NCBI RefSeq assembly: GCF_017652985.1
Contig: NZ_JAGGDJ010000019.1
Coordinates: 33,777 to 97,776 of the forward strand
Direction: 5' to 3'
Length of the DNA: 64,000 bases
Source of the DNA: Paenibacillus artemisiicola
Lineage (GTDB): Bacteria > Bacillota > Bacilli > Paenibacillales > Paenibacillaceae
In this document: positions 27,812 to 36,488 of the stretch, piece after piece
How positions within the stretch are numbered: position 1 is the stretch's first letter
How the letters are laid out: every line of letters begins with the position of its first letter
Notes under the pieces: generated by a model
The model's database searches: none
Seen by the model: only the letters and a program-made list of their open reading frames with translations
What the model was told of the DNA's origin: nothing
Program-made: the position numbers and the translations under genes

Positions 27812-30052
27812 TCAGCCCAAGTGCTCGCGGATCTGCTTCATCGACGCCGATGCGCGTTCCGCTTCCTCCTCGGTCATCTGCCGGCTGCTGTACATCGCGT
27901 TCTCGAACGCCTGCTGCACCGCCGCGAACTGTGGCTGAAGCGAGGTCAGGCGGGCCGACCAGCGGCTCATCGTCTCGCGGACCGTCTCGTTCTTTTGCAC
28001 CTCGAGGCCCTTCTTGCGGCAGTGTCGGATAAGCCGGTTCGTCTCGTAGACGACGCGCGCGTTGACGGAATCCCCGACGCCCCGGTAACGGCGGAGCAGC
28101 GCCGGGTAGGCGCGATAACCGTATGCCGCGAGCGCCAGCGCCAGCAGGCCGGCCGCCGTCCAGAACATCCACGGCTTCACGGCGAACCCGCCGTCTTCCT
28201 CGGCCGGGGCGGCGTCCGCGCCGCCCGCGTCCGCCGGCTCGACCGGCGTTACGGCCGCGGGCTCGTCCTCGGGCATCGCGTACGGGTACGAGAAGCCCGG
28301 CGTCGCCTCGAAGGGCAGCCAGCCGTAGCCGTTAAAGTACACCTCGACCCAGGAATGCGCGTCGGCGTTCCGGACGGTGTACGTTCCCGCCCCGTTGGGG
28401 TCGACCGGCGGCCCGCCCGGCATGCCCTGCAGTTGGTCGAGGCTCGGGTTGCCCGGCACGCTGCCGGACGAATAGCCCTTCACCCAGCGGGCCGGAATGC
28501 CGAGCGAGCGCGTCATGACCGCCAGGCTCGTGGAGAAATAATCGCAGTAGCCTTCCTTGATCTCGAACAGGAACGCGTCGACGAAGTCCTTGCTGGACTT
28601 CCGGCTCAAATCGGGCGTGTTCGTGTACGTGTAGTTCATCTGCAGGTAGCTGATGAGCGCCAGCACCTTGTCGTACGGCGTCGCCGCGTCCCGGGTCAGA
28701 TCCCGCGCCAGCGTCTTGACGCGGTCCGGCAGCTCCTTCGGCAGCTGCAGGTAAATCGCGCTCATGCCGGGTCCCGCTTCCGCCGCGGCGCCGGCGCGCA
28801 GCGCCTTCTCGTCCAGAATCGGCACGCTCGACTGCAGCTCGTACGTCTTCGGATAGCTCGCCGACGACGACCGGGGCAACCGCAGCTCCCAGGAATCCGG
28901 CAGCCAGCTCAACGCCGGGAAGCCGTCCGCGCTGCCGTTGATCGAGGTCACCTTCGCGATCGGGCCGGCGCCGAACAGGACGGGAAACTTGTCCTTGCGG
29001 ACCATGGTGATCGATTGCTCCACGGTTTCCGTCTTCGTGGACGCGGGAAGGCCGTTCGCCTTCAGCGCCTGCCCGCCGCCGACGTTCGGCTGCTGGTCTT
29101 CGGCCCGCTCTTCCGCCGATTCCAGCCAGCCGGTGCCGTTGTACAGCGACCGCGTCTCGCCGCGCCAGTAGCTTCTGAGATTCGTCGTCACTTCCATGAC
29201 GGGGGTGTAATCGAACGTGAACCCGCCGCCGAGTACGCTGTCGTTGCGGCTGTAGCCGGAACGCGTATCGGCGTTGTTCTTGGTCGTGGCGACCGTGATC
29301 GCCTTGTCGCCGACGAACGACGGCACCGCCTCGCCGCGCGATTCCTTCCATGCCGTGTACGGGTCGGTCAGCACCGGCTTCACCGTCGGCACGAACAGGC
29401 CGGCGGCCATGACGAGCGTCAGGATGAGCAGAATCGGCAGGAACAGGCTGAGCGGATATTCGAGCAGCTGCTCCCAATTGTCCGGATGGCGCCGCTTAAA
29501 GCCGGCGAAATGGCTCGCCACCAGCCAGCCGAGCCCGATGAATACGATCCACGCGATCTCTTCCCAGAGGTAAATCGGGGTCAGGATCGAGTCCGCCACC
29601 GCGAGCGACAGCACCGCCGCGCCGGTCAGCAGCAGAATATAGCTCCGCCTGCGGCGAAGCAGCACGATGACGTGGAAGACGGCCAGGACGCCGAGGCTGA
29701 TCCAGATGAACGGCGTCAGCTGTTCGAATTGATGGCCGAACCAATCGAACCAGTCCCGCAGAGAACGGCGGCTGCCCTCGAAGGCCGCCCATTGAAAATC
29801 GGAATACGCCAGATTGAGCCCGGCGAGCGCGATCAGCTGCACCCCGACCGACAGCGTCTTGGACGGGACGAGGACGTTCGCCAGCGCCGCGGCGAGCAGC
29901 ACGCCGTTGACGATCGCGAACGTTTCGCTCCACCAATAATCGCCGAGGCAGCGGATCCATTGATAGATCAGGAGCGCCGCGAAGCAGGCGGACGCCTTGC
30001 GGTACAGATCGTCGGCGAGCCAGCGGACGGCCGAGCGTCGAATCGTCGTCAT
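27812..30052 (-). CDS. Membrane transglutaminase-like protease (TgpA family) with DUF4129
   Basis: 746 residues. An N-terminal block of membrane helices (to about 200), an extracytoplasmic transglutaminase-core domain with the triad Cys in KEGYCDYFSTSLA, His in DAHSWVEVYFNGYG and Asp in the following LPFEATPGF region, then a further helix (WMFWTAAGLLALALAAYGY) and a cytoplasmic DUF4129 tail. ATG 30052 overlaps the DUF58 stop (ATGA) and has AAGGAGG upstream. With the MoxR ATPase and DUF58 protein it forms the widely conserved three-gene set, thought to be a membrane chaperone/peptidase module whose substrates are unknown. Confidence 0.9.
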   Translation of the reverse strand: MTTIRRSAVRWLADDLYRKASACFAALLIYQWIRCLGDYWWSETFAIVNGVLLAAALANVLVPSKTLSVGVQLIALAGLNLAYSDFQWAAFEGSRRSLRDWFDWFGHQFEQLTPFIWISLGVLAVFHVIVLLRRRRSYILLLTGAAVLSLAVADSILTPIYLWEEIAWIVFIGLGWLVASHFAGFKRRHPDNWEQLLEYPLSLFLPILLILTLVMAAGLFVPTVKPVLTDPYTAWKESRGEAVPSFVGDKAITVATTKNNADTRSGYSRNDSVLGGGFTFDYTPVMEVTTNLRSYWRGETRSLYNGTGWLESAEERAEDQQPNVGGGQALKANGLPASTKTETVEQSITMVRKDKFPVLFGAGPIAKVTSINGSADGFPALSWLPDSWELRLPRSSSASYPKTYELQSSVPILDEKALRAGAAAEAGPGMSAIYLQLPKELPDRVKTLARDLTRDAATPYDKVLALISYLQMNYTYTNTPDLSRKSSKDFVDAFLFEIKEGYCDYFSTSLAVMTRSLGIPARWVKGYSSGSVPGNPSLDQLQGMPGGPPVDPNGAGTYTVRNADAHSWVEVYFNGYGWLPFEATPGFSYPYAMPEDEPAAVTPVEPADAGGADAAPAEEDGGFAVKPWMFWTAAGLLALALAAYGYRAYPALLRRYRGVGDSVNARVVYETNRLIRHCRKKGLEVQKNETVRETMSRWSARLTSLQPQFAAVQQAFENAMYSSRQMTEEEAERASASMKQIREHLG

Positions 30053-31302
30053 GGCCGGCCTCCTTCCAGCGCCTCGGGCAGCTCCTGGAGCTTGCCGACC
30101 TGATACACGGCGAAGCCGCTTCGGCGCAGCAGCCGCAGCCACTCGCCCGCCCGGATGTCGCTGACCTTGGCGCGTTCCTCGTCCGGCCGCTTCAGATGAA
30201 TCAAGACCGGCACGGCGCCGGATCGGTTCAGCCATTCCATCGCGCGCACGACTTCCTCGCCCGCCTGCGGGCTGACGATGATGACGATCGAGCCCGCCGC
30301 CGCAAGCGCGCCCGACTGGCGGACCGCCCGGTACAGCGGCTGGTCGCCGTCCGCCTGCACCCGCACGAGATGCTTCAGCATGAGCTCGCGCTGATCGGCG
30401 GAGGCTTGCGGCGCGTAGCCTTCATGCTTGGCGCCGACCGAGATGAGCCCGACCGCCGTGGAACGGCGGAAGCCGAAGTCGAGCAGCGAAGCCGCGGCGG
30501 AGACCGCCAGCTCGAATTGGTCCGGCTGCTCGTACGCCCCGAAATAGCGGTCCAGCATGACGATCATGCGCGGCAGCGACTCCCGCTCGAATTCCTTGGA
30601 TTTCCATTGTCCGGTTTTGGCCGTCGCGCTCCAGTGGATGCGGGACAGCCGGTCGCCGTATATATATTCGCGGACGCCGTTGATCTGCGTCGTTTCTTTC
30701 GACGAGGAACGCGACGCGGAGGTGGAGAACGGCCCTTTCGAGCCGTATTTCATCTGCCGCCAGTCGCGGATGGCCGCCGTGCGCGGATACACGCTGAACG
30801 GCACGGACGAATCGAACGTCCCCGTATGCTCGAACAGCCCGAAGATATCGCGCGTGGAGCACTGCGTCGACTCGAACCGGTAGACGCCGCGCTCCAGCGG
30901 AGGCGTGGTGTACTGGATCGTTCCCGCGCGGCGGTAATTCGGCACGAACGACGCCTCGAACGGGACGGCGTTGCCGTTCTGGGCGACCAGCCGGTCGCGC
31001 ACGAGCACGTACGGGATCGGCCAGAAGCCGGGAATTTGGACGTCGAGGTTCACTTCGACCCGCGCGCCCGCGACGAGCGGCTGATCGCTCGGCGCGGCCG
31101 TCCCGCCGATCAGGCGGCGCTCCCCGGACACTTGGGCGATGCCGCTCCAACGGCCGAACACGAGATAGACGAGCAGCACGTTGAAAATGCAAAAGAGCAT
31201 GAGCGACGTCTTGCCGCCTTGAAAAAGCACGAACAGCAAGGAAGCGACGTACAAAAAGCCGAGCAGCCGCCACCGGAGTATCGTTGCCTTCGCGGTCAGC
31301 AT
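30049..31302 (-). CDS. DUF58 domain protein (von Willebrand A-like)
   Basis: 417 residues with two N-terminal membrane helices (LLGFLYVASLLFVLF and LMLFCIFNVLLVYLVF), a beta-rich region, and the DUF58 signature YIYGDRLSRIHWSATAKTGQWKSKEFE followed by a vWA-like fold beginning RMIVMLDR. Proteins of this type are partners of MoxR ATPases. ATG 31302 with GGAG eleven bases upstream is preferred to TTG 31311, which overlaps the moxR stop. Coupled to the transglutaminase downstream. Confidence 0.88.
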   Translation of the reverse strand: MLTAKATILRWRLLGFLYVASLLFVLFQGGKTSLMLFCIFNVLLVYLVFGRWSGIAQVSGERRLIGGTAAPSDQPLVAGARVEVNLDVQIPGFWPIPYVLVRDRLVAQNGNAVPFEASFVPNYRRAGTIQYTTPPLERGVYRFESTQCSTRDIFGLFEHTGTFDSSVPFSVYPRTAAIRDWRQMKYGSKGPFSTSASRSSSKETTQINGVREYIYGDRLSRIHWSATAKTGQWKSKEFERESLPRMIVMLDRYFGAYEQPDQFELAVSAAASLLDFGFRRSTAVGLISVGAKHEGYAPQASADQRELMLKHLVRVQADGDQPLYRAVRQSGALAAAGSIVIIVSPQAGEEVVRAMEWLNRSGAVPVLIHLKRPDEERAKVSDIRAGEWLRLLRRSGFAVYQVGKLQELPEALEGGRP

Positions 31303-31307
31303 GGGCG

Positions 31308-32264
31308 TCAACGCTCCATGCGCACGGGCACGCTCGTCTCGCGGACGACCGCCTGCACGACGTCCTCCGTCGTCAAGCCGTTCATGCGGGACTCCGTGTG
31401 CAGAATGATCCGGTGCGCGAGCACCGGGGACGCCAGCAGCTTGATGTCGTCCGGAATGACGTAGTCGCGCTCCTGCAAGTAAGCGTACGCCCTCGCCGCG
31501 GCGGTCAGCGAGATCGCCGCGCGCGGGCTTGCGCCCAGCTGAACGCCGGCATGCTCGCGCGTGCCGCGCACGATGCGGATGATATAATCGGCCACGGCGT
31601 TGTCGAGGTGAACCCGCTTGACATCCTCCATCATGAGCGCGACCTGCGCGGCGGTCACGACGGGCTCCAGCAGCTCGGCGGGCGAGGTGGCGTTCGGCGA
31701 GACGATCATCTGGCGCTCGGTCGCCGCGTCCGGATAGCCGAGCGAGATTTTCATCATGAACCGGTCCAGCTGCGCTTCCGGCAAGGTGTACGTGCCGTCG
31801 AACTCGATCGGGTTCTGCGTCGCGATCATCGTGAAGGGCACGGGCAGGCCGTACGTATCGCCGTCGACCGTGACGTGCCGCTCCTCCATCGCCTCCAGCA
31901 GCGCGGACTGCGTCTTCGTGGTGGCGCGGTTGATCTCGTCGACGAGCACCAGGTTCGCCATGATCGGGCCCGGACGGAACAGGAACGTTTCATTCTTGGG
32001 ATGGTAGATCGAAACCCCCGTGATGTCCGAGGGAAGAAGGTCGGGATTGCATTGGATGCGGCGGAACTGGCCGCCGATGGTGCGCGCGAGCGCCTTCACG
32101 AGCTGGGTCTTGCCCGTGCCCGGAACGTCCTCGATCAGCACGTGGCCGCCGGCCAGAAGCGCCGTGAGCAGCCGCTCGATTTCGGTTTGTTTTCCCAGGA
32201 TGCAGCTTTCCAGATTGCGGCGGATTTCATTGCTTAACCGGTATTCCGCTGTACGAGTCTCCAT
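31308..32264 (-). CDS. MoxR-family AAA+ ATPase
   Basis: 318 residues. Walker A EDVPGTGKTQLVKALA, Walker B NLVLVDEINRATTK, sensor-1 ATQNPIEFDGTYTLPEAQLDRFM. MoxR ATPases act as chaperones for metal-enzyme or envelope complexes. ATG 32264 has GGGAGGA at the right distance; the ATG six bases earlier is too close to that site. First gene of the three-gene operon with DUF58 and transglutaminase. Confidence 0.93.
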   Translation of the reverse strand: METRTAEYRLSNEIRRNLESCILGKQTEIERLLTALLAGGHVLIEDVPGTGKTQLVKALARTIGGQFRRIQCNPDLLPSDITGVSIYHPKNETFLFRPGPIMANLVLVDEINRATTKTQSALLEAMEERHVTVDGDTYGLPVPFTMIATQNPIEFDGTYTLPEAQLDRFMMKISLGYPDAATERQMIVSPNATSPAELLEPVVTAAQVALMMEDVKRVHLDNAVADYIIRIVRGTREHAGVQLGASPRAAISLTAAARAYAYLQERDYVIPDDIKLLASPVLAHRIILHTESRMNGLTTEDVVQAVVRETSVPVRMER

Positions 32265-32361
32265 GAACATTCCTCCCGGAAAAATTGCTGGAACATGAGT
32301 GCAAATGCTAGTCCTATTATTTTACAGAATTATGGGAGCGCCGTACAGCCGCAGCAACGCC

Positions 32362-32396
32362 AAAAAAAATTGGAGATTCCCACAGGAACCTCCAAT
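32362..32396 (-). terminator. Terminator of the spoVA operon
   Basis: Inverted repeat attggagattcc (32369-32380) with ggaacctccaat (32385-32396) followed on the minus strand by eight T, 22 bases after the spoVAE stop. Confidence 0.92.
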
Positions 32397-32417
32397 TGCG
32401 CCGCTCTATCCGATTCG

Positions 32418-32768
32418 TTAGCCCTTCGGCCTGACGGCGAGCGCCGCCAGGAACGAGAAAATGATCGCCGCGGATATGCCCGCGCTCGTGATGTCGAAGA
32501 TCCCGGTGATGATCCCGATCCACCCGTCGCGGTGCAGCTCCGTCAGCGCCCCGTGCACGAGCGCGTTGCCGAAGCTCGTGATCGGGACGGTCGCGCCGGC
32601 GCCCGCGAATTTGATCAACGGATCGTACCACCCGATGCCGTCCACGACCGCGCCTGCCACGACGAGCGTCGCCATCGTGTGCGCCGGCGTCAGCTTCGCG
32701 ACGTCGAACATCAGCTGGCCGATCACGCAGATGCCGCCGCCGACGAGAAAAGCCCACAAATAAATCAT
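32418..32768 (-). CDS. spoVAE: Stage V sporulation protein AE
   Basis: 116 residues, hydrophobic, with several membrane helices and the SpoVAE/SpoVAC-type sequence FLVGGGICVIGQLMFDVAKLTPAHTM and FAGAGATVPITSFGNALVHGAL. It belongs to the forespore inner-membrane channel that moves calcium dipicolinate during sporulation and germination. Third of three spoVA genes, 21 bases after spoVAD, before the terminator. Confidence 0.95.
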   Translation of the reverse strand: MIYLWAFLVGGGICVIGQLMFDVAKLTPAHTMATLVVAGAVVDGIGWYDPLIKFAGAGATVPITSFGNALVHGALTELHRDGWIGIITGIFDITSAGISAAIIFSFLAALAVRPKG

Positions 32769-32789
32769 GCAGTACCGCTCCTTTCTCCG

Positions 32790-33806
32790 TTAATTGTGCA
32801 TCGGACTTTCGATCGCGACGGCGTGGGCGATGCACGGGATCGACTCGCCCTGCTGGTACGACAGCGGCGAGAGCAGCGCGCCCGTCGCGCAGACGAGGAT
32901 GCGCTTCAGCTCGCCTTTCATGAGCCGCTTCAGCAAATGGCCGTACGTCACGACGGCGGAGCAGGCGCAGCCGCTTCCTCCCGCCTGCACCTTCTGCTTC
33001 GCCACGTCGTACACCATCAGCCCGCAGTCGCCGAATACCGTGTCCTGCATCGGAACGCCGTCCCGGGCGAGGAGATCCGTCGCGATGGCGTGCCCGACGG
33101 TCGCCAGGTCCCCGGTGACGATCAGGTCGTAATCCTTCGGCTGCCGGCCCGTGTCGTTGAAATGCATCGTCAGCGTATCCACCGCCGCCGGAGCCATCGC
33201 CGCGCCCATGTTGAACGGATCGGTGATGCCGAGATCGACGATCTTCCCGATCGTCGCGCATTGCACGACCGGCCCCTCGCCCTCCGGCGCCACGACGACC
33301 GCGCCCGCTCCCGTCACGGTGTACTGCGCGGTCGGCGGCTTCTGGGAGCCGTATTCCGTCGGGTACCGGAACTGCTTCTCCGCCGTGCAGTTATGGCTGC
33401 ACGTGCCCGCGAGCACGTACTGTCCCGAGCCGGAATTGACGATCAGCGAGGCGATCGCGAGCGACTCCATGGACGTGGAGCAGGCGCCGAACACGCCGAG
33501 GTAAGGCGCGCCGATCGTCCGCGCCGCGAAGCTGTTGCTGATGATCTGGTTCATCAGGTCGCCGCCGACGTAGAACTGCAGCTGCTGCTTGTTCACCTTC
33601 GCCTTCTCGAGCGCCATGTCGGACGCCTGCTCCAGCAGCAGCCGCTCGGCCTTCTCCCAGCTCTTCTGCTGCATGTCCAGCTCCGGATGGACGAGATCGA
33701 AATCGGCCGCGAGCGGCCCTTCGCCTTCGTCCGGCCCGACGACCGTCGCCGAGCTGATGATAACCGGCCGCTGTTCGAACCACCACGTTTGTTTGCCGCG
33801 CAGCAT
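32790..33806 (-). CDS. spoVAD: Stage V sporulation protein AD
   Basis: 338 residues with a thiolase-like fold (GACSTSMESLAIASLIVNSG, VTGAGAVVVAPEGEGPVV, VTGDLATVGHAIATDLL). SpoVAD is a soluble, membrane-associated dipicolinic-acid-binding protein of spores. ATG 33806 has GGAGGG eight bases upstream and starts two bases after the spoVAC stop. The unusual Cys-rich region GGSGCACSAVVTYGHLLK is conserved in the family. Confidence 0.97.
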   Translation of the reverse strand: MLRGKQTWWFEQRPVIISSATVVGPDEGEGPLAADFDLVHPELDMQQKSWEKAERLLLEQASDMALEKAKVNKQQLQFYVGGDLMNQIISNSFAARTIGAPYLGVFGACSTSMESLAIASLIVNSGSGQYVLAGTCSHNCTAEKQFRYPTEYGSQKPPTAQYTVTGAGAVVVAPEGEGPVVQCATIGKIVDLGITDPFNMGAAMAPAAVDTLTMHFNDTGRQPKDYDLIVTGDLATVGHAIATDLLARDGVPMQDTVFGDCGLMVYDVAKQKVQAGGSGCACSAVVTYGHLLKRLMKGELKRILVCATGALLSPLSYQQGESIPCIAHAVAIESPMHN

Positions 33807-33808
33807 GG

Positions 33809-34300
33809 TCAGTGCCCTCCGATCCCGAAGATGAAGTAAACCAGCCCGACGAAGAACGCGGCCACGACGCCGTAGACGATGACCGAGCCGGCCAGCTTGA
33901 ACATGTTGGCGCCCACGCCGAGCACGAGCCCTTCGGCGCGGTGCTCGAGCGCCGCGGAGCACATGGAGTTGGCGAAGCCCGTAACCGGAACGGCCGTGCC
34001 GGCGCCGGCCCACTGGGCGATCTTGTCGTATACGCCGAGGCAGGTCATGATGACCGAGATGAGAATAAGCACCGCGACGGTCGGGTTGCCCGCCTCCGTC
34101 CGCGACATATGGAAGCCGTACATGAACGCCTCGGAGATGGCTTGTCCCACGATGCTGATCAAGCCGCCCACGAGGAACGCCCGCACGCAGTTGGCCAGCA
34201 CGGAACGGGACGGCTCCCGGTTTTTGGCGAAATTTTGATATTCTTTAGGCGACATTGTCATCTTTTTATACTTGGGTTGTCCTGCGCTCTTGGTTGCGAT
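33809..34300 (-). CDS. spoVAC: Stage V sporulation protein AC, probable ATC start
   Basis: About 163 residues; membrane protein with FLVGGLISIVGQAISEAF, WAGAGTAVPVTGFANSMCSAALEH and FKLAGSVIVYGVVAAFF. SpoVAC can act as a mechanosensitive channel for dipicolinate. The first ATG in frame (34261) has no ribosome site. The reading frame stays open upstream and reaches AGGAGGG at 34308-34314; the codons at the right distance are ATC ATC (34303-34298), giving a 13-residue hydrophilic lead TKSAGQPKYKK like that of other SpoVAC proteins. I therefore place the start at ATC 34300 (or 34303), a rare start codon. Conservative alternative: 34261. Confidence 0.9.
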   Translation of the reverse strand: MATKSAGQPKYKKMTMSPKEYQNFAKNREPSRSVLANCVRAFLVGGLISIVGQAISEAFMYGFHMSRTEAGNPTVAVLILISVIMTCLGVYDKIAQWAGAGTAVPVTGFANSMCSAALEHRAEGLVLGVGANMFKLAGSVIVYGVVAAFFVGLVYFIFGIGGH

Positions 34301-34331
34301 GATCGTGCCCTCCTCTTGTTGGTCTTTAAAG

Positions 34332-34361
34332 AAGTATGCGTCTGCGGCGGGCGCTTTATGC
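34332..34361 (-). promoter_or_regulatory. Sigma-G-type promoter of the spoVA operon
   Basis: Minus strand: GCATA (34361-34357), 18 bases, CATACTT (34338-34332), a close match to the forespore sigma-G consensus (GHATR, 17-18, CATWHTA). It lies about 18 bases before the AGGAGGG of spoVAC. Confidence 0.7.
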
Positions 34362-34470
34362 CAGCGCTGGCAGGCCCGCGAACGCGGCGGCCGCGCCGAA
34401 GAGCCCTCGGCGCGTCCGTTGCGGCGCGGAGGGCTGCGGAATGGCTTGCGGAGCGCGTGCGCGCGGCGGT

Positions 34471-34572
34471 TCAGAACAGCGCAACCGCCAGGAGCGCGAC
34501 GAGCAGTACGTAAAGCAGCAGCGCCAGCAGCATGACGACGGCGCGCAGATCGCGTTCGAAGGACAAGGGCAT
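34471..34572 (-). CDS. 33-residue single-helix membrane peptide
   Basis: Very short gene: ten charged or polar residues (MPLSFERDLR) and then an uninterrupted hydrophobic helix AVVMLLALLLYVLLVALLAVALF to the end. GAGGAG eight bases before ATG 34572 supports translation. Similar tiny helices (YjcZ-like and others) are common in spore formers, often under sporulation control; this one lies upstream of spoVAC in the same direction. I do not recognise a specific family. The hydrophobic run could in principle be chance in GC-rich DNA, but the ribosome site makes a gene likely. Confidence 0.6.
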   Translation of the reverse strand: MPLSFERDLRAVVMLLALLLYVLLVALLAVALF

Positions 34573-34702
34573 CGTGGAAACTCCTCTCGGCCGGTATGGG
34601 CGTATGCTGTATCTTATGCGGGCGGAAGCGGACCGGCGACTGCTTCGTCCGAATATCGCCCGGGTCCCGGGGCGCTCAACCGCCGGTCGCCGACGCAAAT
34701 AC

Positions 34703-34742
34703 AAAAAAGCGCGCGCGTCCCTTCCGGGAATCGGCGCACGCC
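34703..34742 (-). terminator. Terminator of the nitroreductase gene
   Basis: Minus-strand stem gcgtgcgc/gcgcgcgc with an inner hairpin, followed by six T, just after the stop at 34765. Confidence 0.8.
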
Positions 34743-34764
34743 TTCTAATCGGTATCGCAACGGC

Positions 34765-35343
34765 TTACTGCTCGATCCACGTCGTCTTGCTGGCCGCGGA
34801 AGCGCGCTTCGCCTGGGGCGCCGCCATGTCGGGCACGCCCAAATAAATAAAGCCCAGCATCTTGTCCTGCGGACGCAGGCCGAACGCTTCGTTCATGAGC
34901 GGGTGGTAGCACGGCTCGCCGCTTCTCCATACCGCGCCCAGGCCGAGGGCGTGAATCGTCAGCAGCATGTTCTGAATGGCCGCGTTGACGGCGCCGTATT
35001 CCTCCAGCTCGATGACGTCCTTGCGCTCGGCCGGCTCCACGGCGACGGCGATGACGACCGGCGCCCGCAGCGCCTTCTTGCGCGCGTCCTCGGCCTTCGC
35101 CTCCAAGGCCGCCGCGTCGAGCCCTTCCGCCGCCTGCGCGACCGCGATCGACGCCAGCGCGCCGCCGAGCTTCCGGCGCCCTTCCCCGCTCAGCACGAAG
35201 AAGCGCCACGGCTCCGTCAGCCGGTGGTTCGGCGCCCAAATGCCCGCTTCCAATATCCGTTCGATCGTTTCCTTGGCGATCGGCTCCTGCGTCACTTTGC
35301 CGATGCTTCTTCTCGTCCGGATCGCCTCGATTACGTTCATCAT
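34765..35343 (-). CDS. Nitroreductase-family flavoprotein
   Basis: 192 residues. FMN-binding nitroreductase fold: start VIEAIRTRRSIGKVTQEPI (Arg pair contacting phosphate), ILEAGIWAPNHRLTEPWRFFVLSG, and LGLGAVWRSGEPCYHPLMNEAFGL. Such enzymes reduce nitroaromatics, quinones or flavins with NAD(P)H. ATG 35343 has GGGGAG nine bases upstream. Closest general type is the YdjA/TdsD single-domain group. Monocistronic, with its own terminator. Confidence 0.9.
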   Translation of the reverse strand: MMNVIEAIRTRRSIGKVTQEPIAKETIERILEAGIWAPNHRLTEPWRFFVLSGEGRRKLGGALASIAVAQAAEGLDAAALEAKAEDARKKALRAPVVIAVAVEPAERKDVIELEEYGAVNAAIQNMLLTIHALGLGAVWRSGEPCYHPLMNEAFGLRPQDKMLGFIYLGVPDMAAPQAKRASAASKTTWIEQ

Positions 35344-35462
35344 GATTTCCGTCTCCCCTTCTTGCGATGGCGTTTTCATAGATTCATTGTAGCACAGCCG
35401 GGACCGAATGTTGAATCGGCCGATGACCGGAGCGGGCGCCTTCCCGCTTCGCCGGACGCAGG

Positions 35463-35504
35463 AAAGCCCCGCGAAAGCGACCGAAGCCGCCCCGCGGGGC
35501 TTAA
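35463..35504 (-). terminator. Terminator of the Gfo/Idh-epimerase operon
   Basis: Inverted repeat aagccccgcg (35464-35473) with cgcggggctt (35493-35502); minus-strand T-rich tail, 23 bases past the epimerase stop at 35527. Confidence 0.8.
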
Positions 35505-35526
35505 CCGTGCTGCGGCGATTCGAGGC

Positions 35527-36366
35527 TTACGCCAGGTCTGCCGCCGCGTACACTTTATCGAAGCCGGCCTTCGAGCGCGCCAGCAGCGATTCCGGCGAGG
35601 CGGACGGCGCTTCCGCCGACAGGATTTCCTGCGTCACGGAGCCCTTGTAGCCGATCGCGTTCAGCGCCTTCAGGAAGCCGGCGAGATCGATGACGCCTTC
35701 GCCCGGGTAGAGGCGGCCGTTGTCGCGCGCTTCTTCCACCGGCACGTCCGGCGCGTCGTTGATGTGGACATGCACGAGCTGGTCCGGCGTCAGCGCTTCG
35801 ATGTCCGCCACGCTATGGCCGTTGGTGTACCAGTGGTACGCGTCGAACAGCAGGCCGACGTTCGGCTCGCCGATGGCGGCGATCCAATCCAGCGTTTCGT
35901 CCATCGACCAGAGGAACGGATTCGCCCACGCCGTGCGCAGGTGATGCGGACCGACGAATTCCAGGCCGAGGCGGATGCCGTAGGCGCCGAGAATCTGCGC
36001 GCACGTGCGCAGCCGGCGCGTGGCGATGACCGCGAAGTGCGCCGCCTTGTAATCCGTGGCCGGCAGCACGTACGTGCAGCAGTTGCGGACGCCGAGCGAT
36101 GCCGCCGCCGCGGCTTCCTCCGCCAGCTTGGCGAGGCCGGCGCGGAACTTCTCTTCCGATTGGCGCCATTCGACCGACAGGCCGATGGAGCCGATCGCGA
36201 CGCCGCCGTCCGCCAGCAGCTTGCGGGCGCCTTCGAGTCCGTTGCGGTCGATCAAGCCTTTGGCGTCGATGTCGACCGTTTGAAAGCCGTATTCGCCAGC
36301 CAGCGCGATGAAGCGTTCGTCGCTGCCGATGTCGCCGAGCCCGGCGCGGGAAAGTCCTTTTAACAT
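35527..36366 (-). CDS. Sugar phosphate isomerase/epimerase (AP-endonuclease-2 TIM barrel)
   Basis: 279 residues of the xylose-isomerase-like TIM-barrel family. Predicted metal ligands: Glu in RLGLEFVGPHHL, Asp in GLLFDAYHWYTNG, His in LVHVHINDAP, Glu in SVTQEILS. Members include IolE, IolI and many keto-sugar epimerases; exact reaction unknown. It follows the Gfo/Idh dehydrogenase by 122 bases on the same strand, so the two likely act in one oxidation/epimerisation pathway. The intervening gap holds a tandem repeat. Confidence 0.88.
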   Translation of the reverse strand: MLKGLSRAGLGDIGSDERFIALAGEYGFQTVDIDAKGLIDRNGLEGARKLLADGGVAIGSIGLSVEWRQSEEKFRAGLAKLAEEAAAAASLGVRNCCTYVLPATDYKAAHFAVIATRRLRTCAQILGAYGIRLGLEFVGPHHLRTAWANPFLWSMDETLDWIAAIGEPNVGLLFDAYHWYTNGHSVADIEALTPDQLVHVHINDAPDVPVEEARDNGRLYPGEGVIDLAGFLKALNAIGYKGSVTQEILSAEAPSASPESLLARSKAGFDKVYAAADLA

Positions 36367-36393
36367 ATTCGATCAGCCTCCGTCGATTCGATA

Positions 36394-36469
36394 GATTCGG
36401 GATGAGAGATTGGTAACGCTGGATTCGGAATGAAAATTGGCGATGATGGATTCGGAATGAGAGATTCGG
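36394..36469. repeat. Three imperfect 27-28 bp tandem repeats
   Basis: Units beginning gattcgg(g/a)atga at 36394, 36422 and 36449; the first is 28 bases, the second 27 and the third truncated. They fill the gap between the Gfo/Idh and epimerase genes. Function unknown. Confidence 0.75.
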
Positions 36470-36488
36470 GCTGCGCGGGAATCGCGCC

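Noticed and set aside
27746..30103. 785-codon plus-strand frame over the transglutaminase gene
   Set aside because: Low-complexity antisense shadow; the minus-strand gene has clear catalytic motifs and a ribosome site.
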